64,000 nucleotides of DNA. It comes from JBBDIM01 sp040880405 (lineage in GTDB: Bacteria; Planctomycetota; Planctomycetia; Pirellulales; Pirellulaceae). The stretch is taken from contig JBBDIM010000104.1 of NCBI GenBank assembly GCA_040880405.1, positions 55,980-119,979 on the forward strand. The letters are read 5' to 3'. A program made the position numbers and the translations under genes. Shown one piece after another: positions 52,794 to 62,600 of the stretch. Under the pieces are notes generated by a model, which was not told where the DNA came from, made no database searches, and was given only the letters and a program-made list of their open reading frames with translations. Position 1 is the stretch's first letter, and the number at the start of each line of letters is the position of its first letter.

Positions 52794-53276
52794 ATGTCCA
52801 GCTTTCAATTCACCTGCCACGGCGAACAAGACACCGACCGGCTCGGAGCCGCATTGATGAAATGGGTGCCTGATCGAACAGTCATCGCGCTGAATGGAAC
52901 CTTAGGGGCCGGCAAGACCCGGCTAGTGAAGGGGATGGCCAATGCGTTGGGCCTCGATCCTCAAGACGTAATCAGCCCGACGTTCGTTCTGATGCGGCAG
53001 TACGAGTCAGGGCGAACGTTGATTCATCTGGATGTCTACCGAATTCGTGACGATGATGAATTCCTGGAATTGGGACCGGATGAATTTTTCAACGCCCCCG
53101 CGATCACGTTGATTGAATGGGCCGATCGTGTGGTTGATTGCCTGCCACGCGATCGCGTGGAGATTCAGGTGGAAGTTACTGGCGAAAATGACCGAGTATT
53201 CACCATCGTTTCACCGACGACCGCCTATGACGCGTTGCTGGGCCAGCTCGAAGCCGAACTGAGCGGGGACGCGTGA
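52794..53276 (+). CDS. tsaE: tRNA threonylcarbamoyladenosine biosynthesis ATPase TsaE
   Basis: 160 residues. Needed with TsaB and TsaD for t6A modification of tRNA. Walker A GTLGAGKTRLVKG (~35-47), SPTFVLMRQYESGRTLIHLDVYRI and ELGPDEFFNAPAITLIEWADRV match the family; Walker B-like Glu in the LIEWADR stretch. Same strand as thiL with a short gap, so likely one transcript. tsaB and tsaD are not in the window. Confidence 0.95.
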   Translation: MSSFQFTCHGEQDTDRLGAALMKWVPDRTVIALNGTLGAGKTRLVKGMANALGLDPQDVISPTFVLMRQYESGRTLIHLDVYRIRDDDEFLELGPDEFFNAPAITLIEWADRVVDCLPRDRVEIQVEVTGENDRVFTIVSPTTAYDALLGQLEAELSGDA

Positions 53277-53315
53277 GGTCGCCGCTCCCATCGCCCATTT
53301 TACTACCGGTTGCAG

Positions 53316-54680
53316 CTAAAGAATGAACCGGCTTAGGTCCTCGTCTTTGGCAACACTTTCGAGCCGCTCTCGGACATAATCGGCGGTGATTTCCACCTTG
53401 CCGCCGGGCATGTCGGGTGCCTCGAAGCTGAGCTCTTCTAGCAACCTCTCCATGATCGTGTACAGCCGCCGGGCCCCGATGTTTTGCGTCGATTGATTCA
53501 CGTTGAACGCAAAGGTAGCAATCTCGTCGATCGCGTCCGCCGTGAAGCTGATCGTTACCCCTTCGGTCTCCATCAGCGCGGTGTATTGCCGAATCAGGGA
53601 AGAGGTTGGTTCGGTCAGGATTCGGACAAAATCTTCTTGCGTCAGATCCGCCAACTCGACTCGGATCGGGAATCGCCCTTGGAGTTCCGGCATCAATTCG
53701 CTGGGACTGGCGCGGTGGAAGGCCCCGGCGGCGATGAACATCACATGGTTCGTTGAGACGTAACCATACTTGGTTTGGATGTTGGTCCCCTCGACAATCG
53801 GCAGGAGGTCACGCTGGACACCTTGCCGCGAGACATCGGCACCCTTGCCTTCGGAGGAGACGATCTTGTCGATCTCATCGAGAAAGATCATTCCTTGATT
53901 CTCCGCCAATTCGATCGCCGACTCGTAGATTCGGTCCTTGTCCAGCAGCGCCTCGCTTTCCTGTTCAAGCAGAATTCCCCGAGCATCGGCGACGGTCACT
54001 TCCCGCCGGGTCGAGTTCTTGGGCATCATCTTTTCCAGCATTCCCTGGAGATCGATATCCATTTGTTCGAGGCCGGCTCCACCCAGCATCACCGGCCCCG
54101 ACTTCTGTTCGACGGTGAGTTCTACTTTTCGTTGTTCCAGTTCTCCGGCCCGCAGCATCCCTCGCATCCGTTCGCGGGTTCGTTCGTAGTGCTTTGTTTC
54201 ATCCTCTTCGCCTGAGCTGTCAAAGCTGACAGGTCGTGGGGCGAGCAGGTCGAGCAGCCGATCCTCGACCCGGCCGGTGGCTTCCTGCTCGACGGCGTGT
54301 GTTTCCCGTTCCCGGACGATTCCTATTGCGTTGTCTAGGAGCTCGCGGACCATGCTCTCGACATCGCGGCCATAGTAGCCGACTTCCGTGTATTTGCTCG
54401 CCTCGACCTTAATAAAGGGTGCCCCGGTCAGCTTAGCGAGTCGCCGCGCGATCTCGGTTTTGCCGACCCCGGTCGAGCCGATCATCAGAATGTTCTTGGG
54501 TGAAACCTCTTGCTGAAGTTCCGCCGGCAGATGCTTGCGCCGCCAACGATTGCGGACGGCGATCGCGACGCTTCGCTTGGCTTCTGCTTGACCGATAATG
54601 TGCTGGTCCAGTAGCTCGACGATCTGCCGTGGGGTCATTTCCTGATTGGCGACGTCGGTGGTATTTGGCGACTTGTTCAC
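53316..54680 (-). CDS. hslU: HslU, ATPase of the HslVU protease
   Basis: 454 residues. Unfoldase that feeds substrates to HslV. N-terminal MTPRQIVELLDQHIIGQAEAKRSVAIAVRNRWRR; Walker A GSTGVGKTEIARR (68-80); Walker B GMIFLDEIDKI; I-domain between (~115-230), sensor 2 region QNIGARRLYTIMERLLEELSF and the C-terminal DEDLSRFIL, which docks into HslV. The start codon overlaps the hslV stop by 4 nt, so the pair is translationally coupled. Confidence 0.97.
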   Translation of the reverse strand: MNKSPNTTDVANQEMTPRQIVELLDQHIIGQAEAKRSVAIAVRNRWRRKHLPAELQQEVSPKNILMIGSTGVGKTEIARRLAKLTGAPFIKVEASKYTEVGYYGRDVESMVRELLDNAIGIVRERETHAVEQEATGRVEDRLLDLLAPRPVSFDSSGEEDETKHYERTRERMRGMLRAGELEQRKVELTVEQKSGPVMLGGAGLEQMDIDLQGMLEKMMPKNSTRREVTVADARGILLEQESEALLDKDRIYESAIELAENQGMIFLDEIDKIVSSEGKGADVSRQGVQRDLLPIVEGTNIQTKYGYVSTNHVMFIAAGAFHRASPSELMPELQGRFPIRVELADLTQEDFVRILTEPTSSLIRQYTALMETEGVTISFTADAIDEIATFAFNVNQSTQNIGARRLYTIMERLLEELSFEAPDMPGGKVEITADYVRERLESVAKDEDLSRFIL

Positions 54681-55219
54681 GCGGCTCCCTCCATCGAATG
54701 GACAATGATTTGGTCGTTGGTGTAGATATCGATACTGGCGGCGATTTTCAGGGCCTCTGTCACAATTTTTTCGGCCGATAGGTCACTGTGCAAAACCAAG
54801 GCCCTCGCCGCCGCCATGGCATAATCACCCCCTGAGCCGATTCCCAGAATTCCATCGGTCGGTTGAATGACGTCGCCGGTGCCGCTTAAAAGAAGCGTTT
54901 GGTCCTTGTCGACCACCACCATCAAGGCTTCCAGCCGCCGCATCGCCCGGTCGGTTCGCCAGTCCTTGGCCAACTCGGTGGCCGCTTTCGGAATATTGTT
55001 GGGAGAGTCCTTCAGCTTAGCCTCGAACCGTTCAAGCAGCGAAAAGGCATCAGCGGTTGAACCGGCAAATCCGCACATCACTTTGCCACCCAGCAGCGGG
55101 CGGATCTTCATCGCGTCCGATTTCATCACCGAGGTGTTCATGGTAACCTGACCATCACCGCCGATGGCCACCATACCCTGGTGACGAACCGCCAGAATGG
55201 TTGTCGAACGAATCTTCAT
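54677..55219 (-). CDS. hslV: HslV, peptidase of the HslVU protease
   Basis: 180 residues from the ATG at 55219, with GAGGAGG upstream; a start at 55252 would add 11 residues. Proteasome-like threonine protease. The sequence MKIRSTTILAVRHQGMVAIGGDGQVT shows a five-residue propeptide before the first Thr, as in Bacillus ClpQ but unlike E. coli. TVMKSDAMKIRPL-like and GIGSGGDYAMAAARAL motifs follow. Immediately upstream of hslU, overlapping by 4 nt. Confidence 0.96.
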   Translation of the reverse strand: MKIRSTTILAVRHQGMVAIGGDGQVTMNTSVMKSDAMKIRPLLGGKVMCGFAGSTADAFSLLERFEAKLKDSPNNIPKAATELAKDWRTDRAMRRLEALMVVVDKDQTLLLSGTGDVIQPTDGILGIGSGGDYAMAAARALVLHSDLSAEKIVTEALKIAASIDIYTNDQIIVHSMEGAA

Positions 55220-55358
55220 CCGTACCTCCTCACGAGCCGTCTTAACGCCCACTCGTACAAGTCATAACGCAGGCATGACTCTGTATTGTGACGCATCGAT
55301 GCCGTAGCGGCTAGGTCCACCGACCGATCGCTGGGCGTACATTTCCACGAAACGATTG

Positions 55359-55928
55359 ATGATGAATAGTTCCCTGCTGTTATCCGCCGCGACCAGTCGC
55401 CTGGTGGTGGTCGACATGCAAGAGAAGCTGGTGCCGACGATTCCCGGTAGCGACCGCTTGGTTTGGAATATCTCCCGGCTCATCCGCGGGGCGAAGTTAT
55501 TTGAGGTTCCTACCCTGGGTACGGAACAATATCCGGCGGGCCTCGGACATACAGTGCCGCAACTCGCCGCCGATCTGACCATCTTGCCAGACAAGCTGAG
55601 CTTCAGCTGCGTCGGGGGCGATGGCTTTGCTGAGGTAATGGCGTCTCGCGTCGGAAACCAAGTACTTCTGGCAGGAATCGAAACCCATGTCTGCGTCTTG
55701 CAAACGGCGCTGGATTTGACGACCGCCGGTTTCCAGGTGTTCCTGGCCGTTGATGCGACTGGGTCTCGCGGAGAACTTGATTACGCGACTGCGGTGCGGC
55801 GGATGGAATCGGTGGGCGTGACGCTGACCACCACCGAGTCGGTCCTGTTTGAATGGTGTCGTGTGGCCGGGAGTGAGCGGTTTAAAGAGACCAGTCGGCT
55901 CGTCCGCGAGGTGTGTCCCGGCGACTAA
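55359..55928 (+). CDS. Isochorismatase-family cysteine hydrolase
   Basis: 189 residues. Cysteine hydrolase fold with the Asp in VVVDMQEKLVP (~17-26), a catalytic Lys in the PDKLSFSC stretch and the nucleophile Cys in LLAGIETHVCVLQTALDL. The sequence GTEQYPAGLGHTVPQL is typical of the nicotinamidase/isochorismatase-related subgroup often called 'hydrolase'. The substrate is unknown. ATG at 55359 (a TTG is directly before it). The upstream gap to hslV holds the divergent promoters. Confidence 0.92.
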   Translation: MMNSSLLLSAATSRLVVVDMQEKLVPTIPGSDRLVWNISRLIRGAKLFEVPTLGTEQYPAGLGHTVPQLAADLTILPDKLSFSCVGGDGFAEVMASRVGNQVLLAGIETHVCVLQTALDLTTAGFQVFLAVDATGSRGELDYATAVRRMESVGVTLTTTESVLFEWCRVAGSERFKETSRLVREVCPGD

Positions 55929-55937
55929 CTTGACGTG

Positions 55938-56924
55938 TCACATGGGGGGAAGATACTCTTGGAACATGCCCCGCAGTTCCGCGACTTTTACTTTCGTCCA
56001 CCACTGCCGGAATTCTTCCACCTCTTGTTCGTACATCCGCAGCTCTTCCTGAATCGCGAGATCCAACGCACCGCGAAGATCGACCGATTCCGCCTGCTCG
56101 TACCACGACTTGAAGAGTGCCTGGGCTGAGGCGTGGTCGTTGATATTTCCCAGGGCGGTTTGAACTTCCTCGAAATTCGGATAAAGCTGTTTCCGGAAAG
56201 ACTTTTCGAAGACGGCGGCGGCCAGTTCCATGGCATACCGCACCCGTTTCCCTTCGATCCGAAGTTGATGCAGGCTATTGGGAGATAATTCGGTTGTTAA
56301 GGCGGTCGTGAAAAACCGCTCGACCAGCGGCTTTAGGAGCTCCGGGGCGATTTCTCCGAAGGTTCGTTCGGAGCCCCGGCCGCGCCAGCGAATCCGCTTG
56401 AAAACTTGCTTGGCCTGTTTCGCCCAATCCTTGTCCTTCGCCTTTTGCCAGGCCTTCTCGATTGGCTTCTGAGCCTTCTTACGTGCCTTCTTCATGAAGT
56501 TACGCAAGATTTGCAATTGCTGAGGATCGAGCTGCTGAGAATCAAGCGGTTCCAGGGAAGTCTCCGCGAATCTTACCGCCGGGTGGTCCTCGGCGTGGGA
56601 CCATTCCGGCGAAATGACGAATTTCGCCAGGTAGACATCCAGGTCCCGCGCGTCCCCCGCCGACTGGCGGGCTTTCTTCACAAGCTTTGAGAGTCGCTTG
56701 GAACGCTTGGGTGGCAGGACCGGTTCAAAGAAGTCGGTAGCGGCCGTGAACCTCCGCGAGGCGGTCCGCAGTTGGTGGACGTACTCCACGTCGTCTTTCC
56801 AAGCTTTGGCTGCTTGGGGGAAATAGTGGGCTACTACTTCAAAGCGAGAATCGAGTGCCTGCTTGGCGGCCTGGCTAATCGGAGTCTCGGCGTCGACTTT
56901 CCGTAGCCACTTACTTTTGGGCAT
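55938..56924 (-). CDS. CHAD-domain protein
   Basis: 328 residues. A CHAD domain spans most of the protein: YVHQLRTASRRFTAATDFFEPVLPPKRSKRLSKLVKKARQSAGDARDLDVYL, then a basic region (KKARKKAQKPIEKAWQKAKDKDW), and LHQLRIEGKRVRYAMELAA with conserved His and basic residues. CHAD domains bind polyphosphate. It follows the ppx gene by 17 nt on the same strand, so a joint role in polyphosphate metabolism is well supported by context. Confidence 0.92.
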   Translation of the reverse strand: MPKSKWLRKVDAETPISQAAKQALDSRFEVVAHYFPQAAKAWKDDVEYVHQLRTASRRFTAATDFFEPVLPPKRSKRLSKLVKKARQSAGDARDLDVYLAKFVISPEWSHAEDHPAVRFAETSLEPLDSQQLDPQQLQILRNFMKKARKKAQKPIEKAWQKAKDKDWAKQAKQVFKRIRWRGRGSERTFGEIAPELLKPLVERFFTTALTTELSPNSLHQLRIEGKRVRYAMELAAAVFEKSFRKQLYPNFEEVQTALGNINDHASAQALFKSWYEQAESVDLRGALDLAIQEELRMYEQEVEEFRQWWTKVKVAELRGMFQEYLPPM

Positions 56925-56941
56925 GGGGAGGGGCTCAGATA

Positions 56942-58555
56942 CTATGGATTGGAGGCACTCACCTGAGAATGCCGTTCACGATCGAGACTGACGTGGACTT
57001 CCATTTCAAACACCCGACAAAACAGTTCCGTCCGGCTGCGGGCGGCCCAGAGATCGACCTCTGGGTCTCCATTGGCCACGATCTCGAGGTGCAGGTGACC
57101 ATCCTCCAGGTGAATGGTCGTTTGGGTCACCTGTTGAGTATGGCTGCGATCCAAGGCCCCCGCAATCCGCAAAATCGCGGCCATCTGCTTGACGCGAATT
57201 TGATCGTTTGGCGAGAGCCGCGTGAAGTTGCGGTGCTTTCGTTTGGGATTCGATCCTCGATGATAGCGGGCCACGTTGGCGATGATTTCCAGGTCCGACC
57301 GAGAATAACCGGGTAGCTGGCTGTTCAGGATGAGATTATAGCTGTGCTTGTGATGCTTTTCGTAGTTGATCAGGTAGCCACAATCCTGCAGCATCGCCGA
57401 GGTATACAGCAACCGACGATCCGCCGGTGCGATACCGCACGGCTCGACCAGTTGGTCGAAGATCTCGACCGCCAAATTCGCGACATGCCGCGTATGAACC
57501 ATGTCGACGCCGCACCCCCGGGCAAAGGTTTCCAAAACCTGACGGTTATCGGCCTCGTTTTGGGGGGCCGGTTCCGCGTCTTCGATCATCGTGAGTAACA
57601 AGCCATCGCGAATGCCCCGGTCATGAACGCGAAGAATGTTCACCTGCAACCGCTGCATCAGTCGATCAATAATTGCCAACCCGGCGATGATGATATCGGC
57701 TCGATCGGCGCTCAGTCCAGGGACGGACCGCCGCTGCTTGACGGTCATCTTGCTGAGCATATCGAGAACATGGCTGACATCGGCCCGCGTGATCCGGTAA
57801 CCCCACTCCGGTTGGCCCGCCTCACCCTTGCTCGCCATCAGGATGGAAGCGAGTGAGGTAAAGGTGCCCCCCGTGCCGATTAACTGGTGCGGCACAAACG
57901 GCTTTTTCTTGAGCAATCGCTTTAGTTCCCGGTCGATTTCGTCACGCAAACGCGAGATCCCGGAGCTGACCGAAAAAAGTTGGTCCCCCTCGCCATACAT
58001 TTCGGTCATGCGAACCGCGCCGAGCTGGGTCGGAATGATTTCCTCAATGAACCCGCCGGAGGCGAACAAGATCTCGGTGCTCCCCCCGCCGATGTCGGCG
58101 ATCGCGACATTTGTATCGGAGATGTCGAAGGCGCGTTCGACGCTGCGAAAGGCGAGTTGTCCTTCGAGGTCGGCGGAGATGACTTCAATCTCGATTCCGA
58201 CCTCTTCCTGGGCTCGGCGGCAAAACTCATCGCCGTTGGTCGCCTCACGAACGGCGCAGGTGGCAATGGTGCGAAAGGCATGCACACCAAAACCTAAGGC
58301 AATTTTCTTGAAACGCCGCAAGGCCGCGAGAGAATCTTCGATCGCCTGATCGTCTAAATGTCCATGCACCGATAGACTGCGAGCCAAGCGGGTGGCCTCC
58401 CGCTCTTCGTCGAGAATACGATAGTCCGGCCCCGGAATAACTTGGGCCACGACCAACCGCATGCTATTGGAACCGATATCAATCGCGGCGATACGATGAC
58501 CACTTTCGGTCTCCTGAGGGTCCGAAGGTGAAAGGTCGTCCTGGATTTCGATCAT
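56942..58555 (-). CDS. Exopolyphosphatase/pppGpp phosphatase (Ppx/GppA)
   Basis: 537 residues. Hydrolyses polyphosphate (or pppGpp). N-terminal ASKHA fold: AIDIGSNSMRLVVAQV (phosphate loop), AFRTIATCAVREATN, VAIADIGGGSTEILFA and GTGGTFTSLASILMA. The C-terminal part (~350-510) has an HD-like domain with VHTRHVANLAVEIFDQL and MLQDCGYLINYEKHHKHSYNLI. This is the full-length Ppx layout. Leads a two-gene unit with the CHAD gene. No polyphosphate kinase is in the window. Confidence 0.93.
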   Translation of the reverse strand: MIEIQDDLSPSDPQETESGHRIAAIDIGSNSMRLVVAQVIPGPDYRILDEEREATRLARSLSVHGHLDDQAIEDSLAALRRFKKIALGFGVHAFRTIATCAVREATNGDEFCRRAQEEVGIEIEVISADLEGQLAFRSVERAFDISDTNVAIADIGGGSTEILFASGGFIEEIIPTQLGAVRMTEMYGEGDQLFSVSSGISRLRDEIDRELKRLLKKKPFVPHQLIGTGGTFTSLASILMASKGEAGQPEWGYRITRADVSHVLDMLSKMTVKQRRSVPGLSADRADIIIAGLAIIDRLMQRLQVNILRVHDRGIRDGLLLTMIEDAEPAPQNEADNRQVLETFARGCGVDMVHTRHVANLAVEIFDQLVEPCGIAPADRRLLYTSAMLQDCGYLINYEKHHKHSYNLILNSQLPGYSRSDLEIIANVARYHRGSNPKRKHRNFTRLSPNDQIRVKQMAAILRIAGALDRSHTQQVTQTTIHLEDGHLHLEIVANGDPEVDLWAARSRTELFCRVFEMEVHVSLDRERHSQVSASNP

Positions 58556-58900
58556 GGAGGAAGCTTTACCGATGGTGAGTGAAGCAATGATCCGTGAGTC
58601 GGTTTCGTTTCGCAGGGCTAATTGCTGGCGGGTCCAGGCGGAAGAGTGTTAAACGGATCCGCCGTATCTCGCTCCCGGGATACGGTTTACGATACCATAA
58701 ATACACCGGGGAACGAACCGGCAGCGGTCTACGAGCAGGTCGGTTCTCTCGACTCAGCCGATTTAGGCTCGGAATGATACGACCGATAGGAATAATCCCT
58801 ACGCTCTAGGTTAATACCGAGCGTCGAGGAGTGGTCCCGTATGGGGGCCAGAATGTCCCGGTTTCGCGCGACGAACAAATCATTAGGGGAGAAGCAGCAT

Positions 58901-59416
58901 ATGGCGACTCGACGACTGGTGCTGATGCGACACGCCAAAAGCTCCTGGGACGGACCGATCTCGGATCATGACCGCCCTCTCAATCAGCGCGGAAAACGAG
59001 ATGCCCCCAGAATTGCCGAGGCCTTGAAGTACCTGAGCGTCTTTCCCGACTTAGTATTGCACTCCTCGGCCCGCCGAACGACCGAGACATGGGAGCTTAT
59101 GGCACCGGTCTTTTCCCAGACTATCCCAGCCTACTCGCTCGAATCGCTGTATTTGGCTGGCTTGAATGAGATCGATAAGGCAGTTCAGACGGTTTCATCC
59201 CACTGCATGTGTCTATTTGTGATCGGCCATAACCCGGGCTGGGAAATGGCGGTCAGTCGACTCTCACGCCATTCAACTTCACTTACTACGGCCAACGCCG
59301 CGATCTTGGTCGCTCCAGGGTCATGGCAGTGGAGCGAGGGGCTATTGAGCCACGATCCTTGGGAAATGGAGCGTCTTTTGCGTCCCAAGGAACTGGATGG
59401 CACGTGGACTTCATGA
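58901..59416 (+). CDS. SixA-type phosphohistidine phosphatase
   Basis: 171 residues from the ATG at 58901, with GGGGAG upstream; the frame extends back to 58841. Histidine phosphatase fold: the RHG-like motif is LMRHAKSSWDG with catalytic His9, second Arg in SSARRTTETWE, and the second His in VIGHNPGWEMAV. SixA acts on phosphohistidine in HPt domains or in the nitrogen PTS, so the hybrid kinase at 1130 would be one possible substrate, but this is not shown. Isolated gene between ppx and the DUF1549 gene. Confidence 0.9.
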   Translation: MATRRLVLMRHAKSSWDGPISDHDRPLNQRGKRDAPRIAEALKYLSVFPDLVLHSSARRTTETWELMAPVFSQTIPAYSLESLYLAGLNEIDKAVQTVSSHCMCLFVIGHNPGWEMAVSRLSRHSTSLTTANAAILVAPGSWQWSEGLLSHDPWEMERLLRPKELDGTWTS

Positions 59417-59451
59417 CCGGAGCCTAACGTGGAGAATTAGGGATCGACAGG

Positions 59452-59478
59452 TTTAATGGCGAATCGATTGCCATTAAA
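59452..59478. repeat. Perfect 9-bp inverted repeat
   Basis: TTTAATGGC at 59452-59460 is mirrored by GCCATTAAA at 59470-59478 around GAATCGATT. It lies 35 nt after the SixA-like gene and 120 nt before the DUF1549 gene; could be a weak terminator or an operator. Confidence 0.5.
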
Positions 59479-59512
59479 GGCTTTCTGATGGGCATTCTCC
59501 TACTGAAAAAGA

Positions 59513-59541
59513 TTGCAACTCCTTTGAGTTAATGGTATCCT
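59513..59541 (+). promoter_or_regulatory. Possible promoter of DUF1549 gene
   Basis: TTGCAA (59513-59518), 17 nt, TATCCT (59536-59541). Each hexamer matches four of six consensus positions. The start of transcription would be near 59549, about 50 nt before the ATG. Confidence 0.35.
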
Positions 59542-59601
59542 GTCGGCACTCTTGCTTCGCGAGATTCCCGCCCCATCACCTCTCTTTGGTTGACACGATT
59601 G

Positions 59602-62600
59602 ATGGCGAACTACGACCGTGCCCTTTTGATTCGGAATGCCCTCCTCCTTCTCATGCCGTTGCTTGCCGCAGGGCAACCCGACCTGGGAAACGCTGCGGAA
59701 CCGAGCGCGAATCGGATCGACTATTCCGAGCAAATCTTGCAGGATCAGCCGGTTGCTTATTGGCGCTTCGAGAAGTCAAGTGTCGAGAGCGATTCCCCGG
59801 CAACGCAGTATCTGCCTCTGGTCGGTCCTGGAATCAATGCCGCGAGCCTCGCCGCGATGGTTCATGGCGCGTTGGAAGCCGAGGTCGATGGACCGCGACC
59901 TGTGCAGGCAGGGAACGATAAACGCAAGATTGTAGGACATTTGAACTTTGAGCCTGAAAATCGAGCGGTGAGCATCCCGGGTTCGGGAGGATATCTCGCG
60001 GTCAATGATGCGGGTGAAGGTAACCCACTGGCTTTCAAGCAAGGGGATACGATCACCATTGAGGCCTGGGTTCAGCTTACCGATATCCGCGAGGGGGAAA
60101 ATCGGTACGTCGTGGGCAAGGGGCGAACCTTTCGTAAGGGTTACCCGAAGGAAAATCAAAACTACGCCCTACGGGTGCGTTGCCTGAATGGCAAGGCCTG
60201 TGTCAGCTTTCTGTTTCGAGATGACGGCGAAGGCTCTGCCTCATCGGCCGACTGGCACCGCTGGACCACAAAAGATGGGTTCTTTGCTGGCAGCGGCTGG
60301 CATCACCTCGCGGTGAGTTATACCTTTGGAGAGCCGGAGAGCGTGCGAGGTTACGTCGATGGTATCGCCTCCAAAGGGACCTGGGACATGGGGGGAGCCA
60401 CGACTAAGGCCCCGGTAGTCGATGACGATCAGTTGTGGATCGGTTCGGCGATGGGTGGGAGTTCCGGCAACACCTTCCGGGGCGGTATCGATGAAGTGGC
60501 GATTTATCGCCACGCGGTTGCCCCGGAGCGGCTCAAGTCTCGCGTCGATTTTGAGCCGATTCCGCCGAGCTTTCAACTGGCAAAAATTCCGGACAATGGC
60601 GTGCTGGTGGAGTTGATCGAAGGCTTACCGGACACCCGTTCTTGGGAAATTCCGCCGCTTCAACCAACCGAGACCTTTGAACAAACTCGGTTCGCGATGA
60701 CGGACTTGCCGCGCAAGTACAACAACAAGGGGCTCATTGCCGATAGGCCGCACTCGTCACTGCTGCGGATGCTGGGTTACATCGACGTGGGAGCGGGAGA
60801 GTATGAACTACTGCTTCGTTCACTCGGTGGGGCTCGGGTTTGGATCGATGACCAAGTGGTGTCGACCAATCGATTTTTGGTCCAGGGAGGCAGCGCCCAT
60901 GGCAGCGTCCCGGATCAACCGGCCGCTCAGATGGAAGGGATTCGCCCACTGCCGATTGGCCATGCGGAATCGACCATCAAAATGGACCTCAAGGAGGGAC
61001 GGCATTTGGTCATTCTAGAAGCCTTGATCGGCGGAAGCCGGGTTCGTTCGGAAGTGGGTGAGCTGGGGCTGTTTATCCGCCAAGGGGAAGATATGTTCAC
61101 CCTGGTGAGCCCGCAAGAAGAGAAACAATTCGCGCTGACCACCAGCCGATGGGAAACCTTTCACGAGCAAGAAACCCAGCGCTTGGTGCAGTGGAACGCC
61201 GATCGTAGGGCCGCTGCCGCTGAAAACGAAGATGCCTATTGGGCCAAACGTCACGAAATGGCCCGGCAGTATATCGCCCAGTTGCCATCAATCGAGATTC
61301 CAGCTGGCGATGAAAACCAGTCGGTCATCGACCGGTTTATCAACGCACCGATTCGAGAAGCCGACGCTCAGACCGCGCCGCTGACCACCGATGACCAGTT
61401 TCTCCGCCGTATCTATCTCGATACGGTTGGGGTCGTACCAACGTTGGCGGAACAGCAAGCGTTCGAGGCGATGCCTAATGAGACGCGTCGTCGCGAAGTT
61501 ATCGACCATCTGCTAGCCGATCCCCGCTCCGCCGATCACTGGGTTGCCTACTGGCAGGATGTCTTGGCGGAGAATCCGGGGATTCTTAAACCCACCCTCA
61601 ATAACACGGGGCCATTTCGCTGGTGGATTCATGAGGCCCTGTCCGACAACAAATCGATCGATCGCTTCGCGACCGAGTTGATGATGATGGAGGGGTCGGC
61701 ATACTTGGGCGGACCCGCTGGGTTTGCGATGGCCACCGAGAACGATGTTCCCATGGCCCAAAAGGCCCACATCGTTGGCCAGGCCTTTTTAGGGGTGGAG
61801 ATGAAATGTGCGCGGTGCCACGACGCACCGTTCCATGAATCGAAACAAGAGCAACTGTTCAGCCTCGCCGCGATGCTGAAGAAATCGTCGCAGCAAGTGC
61901 CCATGACTAGCAGTGTCCCCGGCGCGGACGAGGGGAACATGCTGATTGAAGTGACGCTCAAGCCAGGGTCAAAGGTCGAACCGAACTGGCCCTTTGCCGA
62001 GCATTACGACCTGGAGTCGACCGGAATCCCCGAGGGGGTCGTTCGCGATCCGAAGAACTCACGCGAACAACTGGCCGCGATCGTCACCAGCCCGCGGAAT
62101 CATCGATTCGCGGAAGTGATCGCCAACCGGATCTGGCAGGTTTACTTTGGGACTGGGATCGTACGCACGGTCGATGACTGGGAGATGTCCAATCCTTCTC
62201 ATCCCGAACTGCTCTCGTACCTGGCCCGCTATTTGGTTGAGCACGATTATGATCTCCGCGAATTACAGCGGTTGATCCTCAATTCCGAGGCCTATCAGCG
62301 TCAGGTCGACGCGGAACTAGCGGAGCAGAAGCATAACCACGCTCAACTGTTCGCGGCTCAACAGCGTCGCCGAATGACCGCTGAGCAGGTGGTCGACTCG
62401 CTGTTTGTCGTCGCCGACAAAGGATTCGACAGTGAAACGTTGACGATGGATCCGCTGGCCCAGCTCAGTATCAAGACGTTTCAAAACCTGGGCACGCCGA
62501 CCAGAGCTTGGCAGTTCACGTCACTCTCGAACGAAAGGGATCGGCCCTCATTGGCGATTCCCCGTTCGCAAAGCCTGGTGGATGTGCTGACTTCGTTCGG

